Source: Spirodela intermedia
Lineage: Eukaryota > Streptophyta > Magnoliopsida > Alismatales > Araceae
Direction: 5' to 3'
DNA: 64,000 nucleotides
Assembly: GCA_902729315.2 (NCBI GenBank)
Contig: LR746268.1
Span: 188,501 to 252,500 of the forward strand
The position numbers and the translations under genes were made by a program. Under the pieces are notes generated by a model, which saw only the letters and a list, made by a program, of their open reading frames with translations, did not search any database and had not been told where the DNA came from. Positions 60,480 through 64,000 of this stretch are shown here, one piece after another; the stretch's first letter is position 1, and the number at the start of each line of letters is the position of its first letter.

Positions 60480-60768
60480 GTGAGTCCCATTCTACGTGAC
60501 AGATAGAGAAGGGGCCAAGCACGAGAATGGTGGCACTCATGATGGTGACAACAATAGTGGTGATAACAATGGCAATGGATGTGGTTTCCTGATCTATATG
60601 ACAGGTAGAGGAGAAGACAAGCACAATAGTGACGTCACTCACAACAACAATAGCAATAGTGGTGGCAACAGCAGCAATGGCTGCGATGGTTGCAAGCTCC
60701 CTTACAAGATGACAGACAAAAGAGTGATCCAGTGCAGCAATAGCAGCATCCACACTCTCAGGCTTTGA
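60480..60768 (+). repeat. Asn/Gly-rich imperfect tandem repeat with TATA-like upstream region
   Basis: Two diverged units of about 115 bp (from about 60488 and about 60595), each starting with a TGACAG(A/G)TAGAG box followed by AAGCAC(G/A)A and AA(C/T)AA(C/T)AGT runs. One frame is open for 90 aa rich in Asn, Gly and Asp; the opposite strand is also open. A TATTTAAAGG box lies at about 60340. It is probably low-complexity DNA rather than a gene. Confidence 0.4.
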
Positions 60769-61371
60769 ATTTGGTGTTTTAGTTTCTGCATGTGTTTAGT
60801 ATGATATTTCGTTTTTCTTTATGAATGTTGTAAATAGTAGACTTCATGAGAATTTCAACACACTAGATTTCAACATACTAATTGTATATTTTTTGTAGTT
60901 TTCAATACAATCTAAGATTCTCTCTCTCAAACACAGATTTAGTACTCTATCAATAGACTAGCTGCTGGCATAGGTGTTTTCACCTCTGTCATTTTTTACA
61001 AATTCATAATATTTCTTTTATCATCTTTATTTTTTCTTCTCTGATTTTGAGTTTGTGGAAAATCTAAAAAAGTTTTTAAGCCTCATTTCCTCTTTCATTC
61101 ATTTTTGTGTCTTTAGCGTCACTCAAATATTTAATAAAAAATATTCATGTATTGCATAATACTGAGTTTTCCTTGTAGATCAACCCAAATCTACTATATA
61201 TTATAAATAATCAAAAGCATAGTTTTTAGATATTTAGTTTTAATAAATTTTAAATTGATTACTTCTTAAAATAACGACTAGATTAACACTAAAATACAAA
61301 GTTGGAATAATGTTAGTCCATGTCTCACAAGCAAGGACAAAGATAATAATTCAAAGTTGTGTTGTTCTCGA

Positions 61372-61705
61372 GTCTCATTCATGCTACTAAGAACAAAAAC
61401 CTTATCTCACCCAATTCTTCTCTCCCTATCACTTAGAGGGAAAACTAAAACGTTGGTGGTTAGAACATTCCTCTACAACAATGCCAATCTCTTTTGTGCC
61501 CTAGCCTCATCATGGTCCCCCCCTTTTTCAGTTCTCTATCCTCCCCTTTTCACCCACCATTGGGTCTCATTCACACTATGGAGAATGAAAACCTTTTCTC
61601 ACTCAAATCCTCTCTCTCTATCACCCAAAGGGGAAACTATTGTGTCACTCTCTTCCATGCCCGAGCCTCAAGATAGTCCCCCTTTTCAGTTCTCTCTCCT
61701 CCCCC
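61372..61705. repeat. ~190-bp diverged tandem duplication
   Basis: Unit 1 (61372-61560) and unit 2 (61564-61705) both run from GTCTCATTCA through CTATCAC, GAGCCTCA / TAGCCTCA and TTTTTCAGTTCTCT to TCCTCCCC. Unit 2 lacks an internal part. Confidence 0.75.
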
Positions 61706-62259
61706 TTTAACTTGCAATGATGGGCATTGATATTGGGTCCAACATAAGAAGCCCATTATCATCTCACACCATAAGTTTAAATGAATCCAAGAATAATTCT
61801 CAAGGATGTATGCATTGGACTATCATGTAAGCATATAAGTTAAGTCATGAAATAGATATTTCTCAAGAATAATATCCAGGTTTAAACAAGAATTGTTGAA
61901 ATGCATTCTAAATCTATTTTATGTTTTCAATTCAATTTGATTACATTTGACTTTGGTTAATGTGGTATTTTCTCTCATTCCTCTTTGATTAGCATACAAA
62001 AAGTAAGCATTAACAATGACCATAAAATGTAGGTAACATCTAAAATATGCATTATTTAGTATTATGTCTACAAATAGGGTGTGAAAGAAAATCTACTCTA
62101 GCAAGTAGATTAAAAGAATCTCCAAGTTTTCTAGGAGGCTCCACTTCCCCATTACCTTTCATTTCTACCTACTAATTATTTGATCTAATTTTAAGAATTC
62201 TCTCAATTTTGTCACAGGTTCTACTAGGATGGAATTGAAGAATCTACTCTACGTGCACA

Positions 62260-62262
<3 letters not shown>

Positions 62263-62303
<41 letters not shown>
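62263..62303. repeat. (TA)n microsatellite
   Basis: About 20 uninterrupted TA units. Confidence 0.92.
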
Positions 62304-62309
<6 letters not shown>

Positions 62310-64000
62310 TAAAAAATAAAAAACAAATAAAATTTAAAGAAAAAGAAGAAGATGGGAAAAAATGTTTATTCATAAGCAAGGCAAATAAAATTAGTCTTAG
62401 CACAGAAGAATTAAATCAAAGAGTTGAGAGTGTTTCATCAAATTACAATTCCTCTCTTGAAATTCTTCCTTATACCTTGTTTGACTTCACATGCTCTCAC
62501 TTTATATATTTTTATTTTTTCTTGAAATAAAAGTAAATTCATTAAGTTCACTAACTACTGGTGAGAGAACAAAGTAAACATTCTTTTGACATTTGATCCT
62601 TAGGAATGGTTCCAAAATTTCAATGGATCTTAATCATTATTTTATGATAGCCATTAATTATTAATTCTTAAACCAAATTTCAAAGATGTTTTAAACAATA
62701 AATTTATTGGATTTTTCTCCACAAAGATGAAAGATAAAAATATATCTTAAATTTATTCTCAATACCTGTTGAAATTTCAAAAACTAAAAACTAAAAATAA
62801 GAAATAAAGGATTTATCTAATTACATAGTTCTCACAATTACATCCTCTTGTCTCCATTGACTTCTAAAATTTAATAGAAGTTCTTATTGATCTTTTGATT
62901 GCCTCTAGATCACCTCTAATTTGTGTTGATCCATGGGTTCCTAAAGAATAACATAGACAAACAAAATAAACAAAAGGAAATGAGACAAAGGTATGTTGAC
63001 AAGTTGTCCTTAAGTCTTTTCTTAATTTTATCTTTTGAAGTCATAGCCGCATGAGTACTCTCATATTTGTTTTACTTTAGCCTCTCTTTTTCTTACACAT
63101 AGCATGATATGAGCTCATTAAGAGACCATTTGTCTATTTAGTAATTATAGTTCACATCAAATTCACTAAATTATGTAGAAAGAAAAATCAAAATTAAGTG
63201 CACAAACAAATCTTCCAATAGCTCCAACTTTAATACCTTTCATTTTTTATACACCATGAAAATTTCTAGAATAAATTCCCTTATATTTTCATACTTTTGT
63301 AGCTTATAAAGATTAATTTTGCCAAGATTTTACTTGTTTCAACCTTATTATTCTTAGTAAATATTTTCTCAAATTTAGTAAGGAAAACTTTTACTACAAT
63401 GGCCTCTTCAAACAAAGTGCCTCTGAAGACTCATAGAATGCCACACATCATGATCATGAGACTCATGTAATTTAGTTAATCTCATTTGTTTTTAGGTCTT
63501 ACTCTTAAGAGAACCTATGAGACTACATTCCCTCAATACAAAGTCTATATCCATCCAATTAAGAATTACCATAACACTCTATTTGCAGATCTTAAAGTTG
63601 ATGTCATTAAGCATAAGAATATAATTTATATTGATAAAAATATTATAAGTGAAATTTGAAACAATACAAAAAATAATAAAGCTCAAATAAGTAACTTAAT
63701 TTTCAAAAAAGTGTACTTCCCATCACAAGATATTGAGTACAACATTAACACTTAGTCTTTGGATAGAAATATTAATCACAAGTGATATCTTAGTGTAATG
63801 AATAAATATTGACTAATTTTTTGGTCAAATAATAAATATTTTTTTAGATAGACATATTATTCACATAAAAATACTAAATAATTGTCACATATGTATTGTC
63901 ACGTGTATGTAATTTATAAAATGCTGAACTTTCTTTTGGGCCAGCTCATATCCATATTAATCACATATACAACATCTTATACATTAGAAAAATTAATCTC
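62304..64000. other. AT-rich sequence with no feature seen
   Basis: No open frame above 60 aa and no recognised repeat or gene motif on either strand. Confidence 0.5.

Overview
This window looks like nuclear DNA of a flowering plant. The evidence is seven-exon patatin-like lipase genes with GT-AG introns, plant-type Ty1/copia and Ty3/gypsy LTR retrotransposons (one copia with an initiator-Met-tRNA primer site), solo LTRs and many GA microsatellites. I cannot name the species. No tRNA, rRNA, CRISPR array or bacterial operon was seen.

Left part (1-34 kb): a minus-strand cluster of six patatin-like loci, here called A to F. A (317-2888) and C (11055-17612) form one subfamily with an MSSAS N-terminus, and both are decayed. 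B (5701-9098), D (20067-23528) and E (26533-29931) form a second subfamily with an MA(Q/E)ER N-terminus. F (32941-33023) is only an exon 1 scar. E is the one copy with every splice site, the reading frame and both catalytic residues intact (397 aa, Ser58/Asp219 inferred). B and D share a lost splice acceptor before exon 3. B can be rescued by a shifted, in-phase donor/acceptor pair; D cannot by any AG I see. Spacer homology shows that A+B and C+D are copies of a two-gene module. The 5' flanks of B, D, E and F carry a shared non-coding repeat: in tandem at D, partly inverted at B, and split by a retrotransposon at F.

Insertions into the cluster: a 5.0 kb copia element with a perfect ATAGA target duplication lies in intron 1 of C. 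A 10.3 kb Athila/Tat-like gypsy element (34157-44506) cuts the F flank, and that flank resumes at 44512. A roughly 334 bp GC-rich insertion lies upstream of A.

Right part (44.5-64 kb): the paralogous flank continues in pieces to about 49.8 kb, interrupted by a reverse-strand solo LTR (47568-48848, target duplication CACAC). A degenerate copia element follows (about 50.5-54.1 kb) with another solo LTR nested in it. Next is a partial second copy of the gypsy element (54128 to about 57.9 kb). The last 6 kb is AT-rich sequence with simple repeats and no convincing gene.

Biologically, the window shows a tandem lipid acyl-hydrolase family shrinking to one clearly intact member, with its decay and transposon insertions datable relative to each other. 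Exon coordinates come from reading splice signals and comparing paralogs by eye. No search or alignment program was run.
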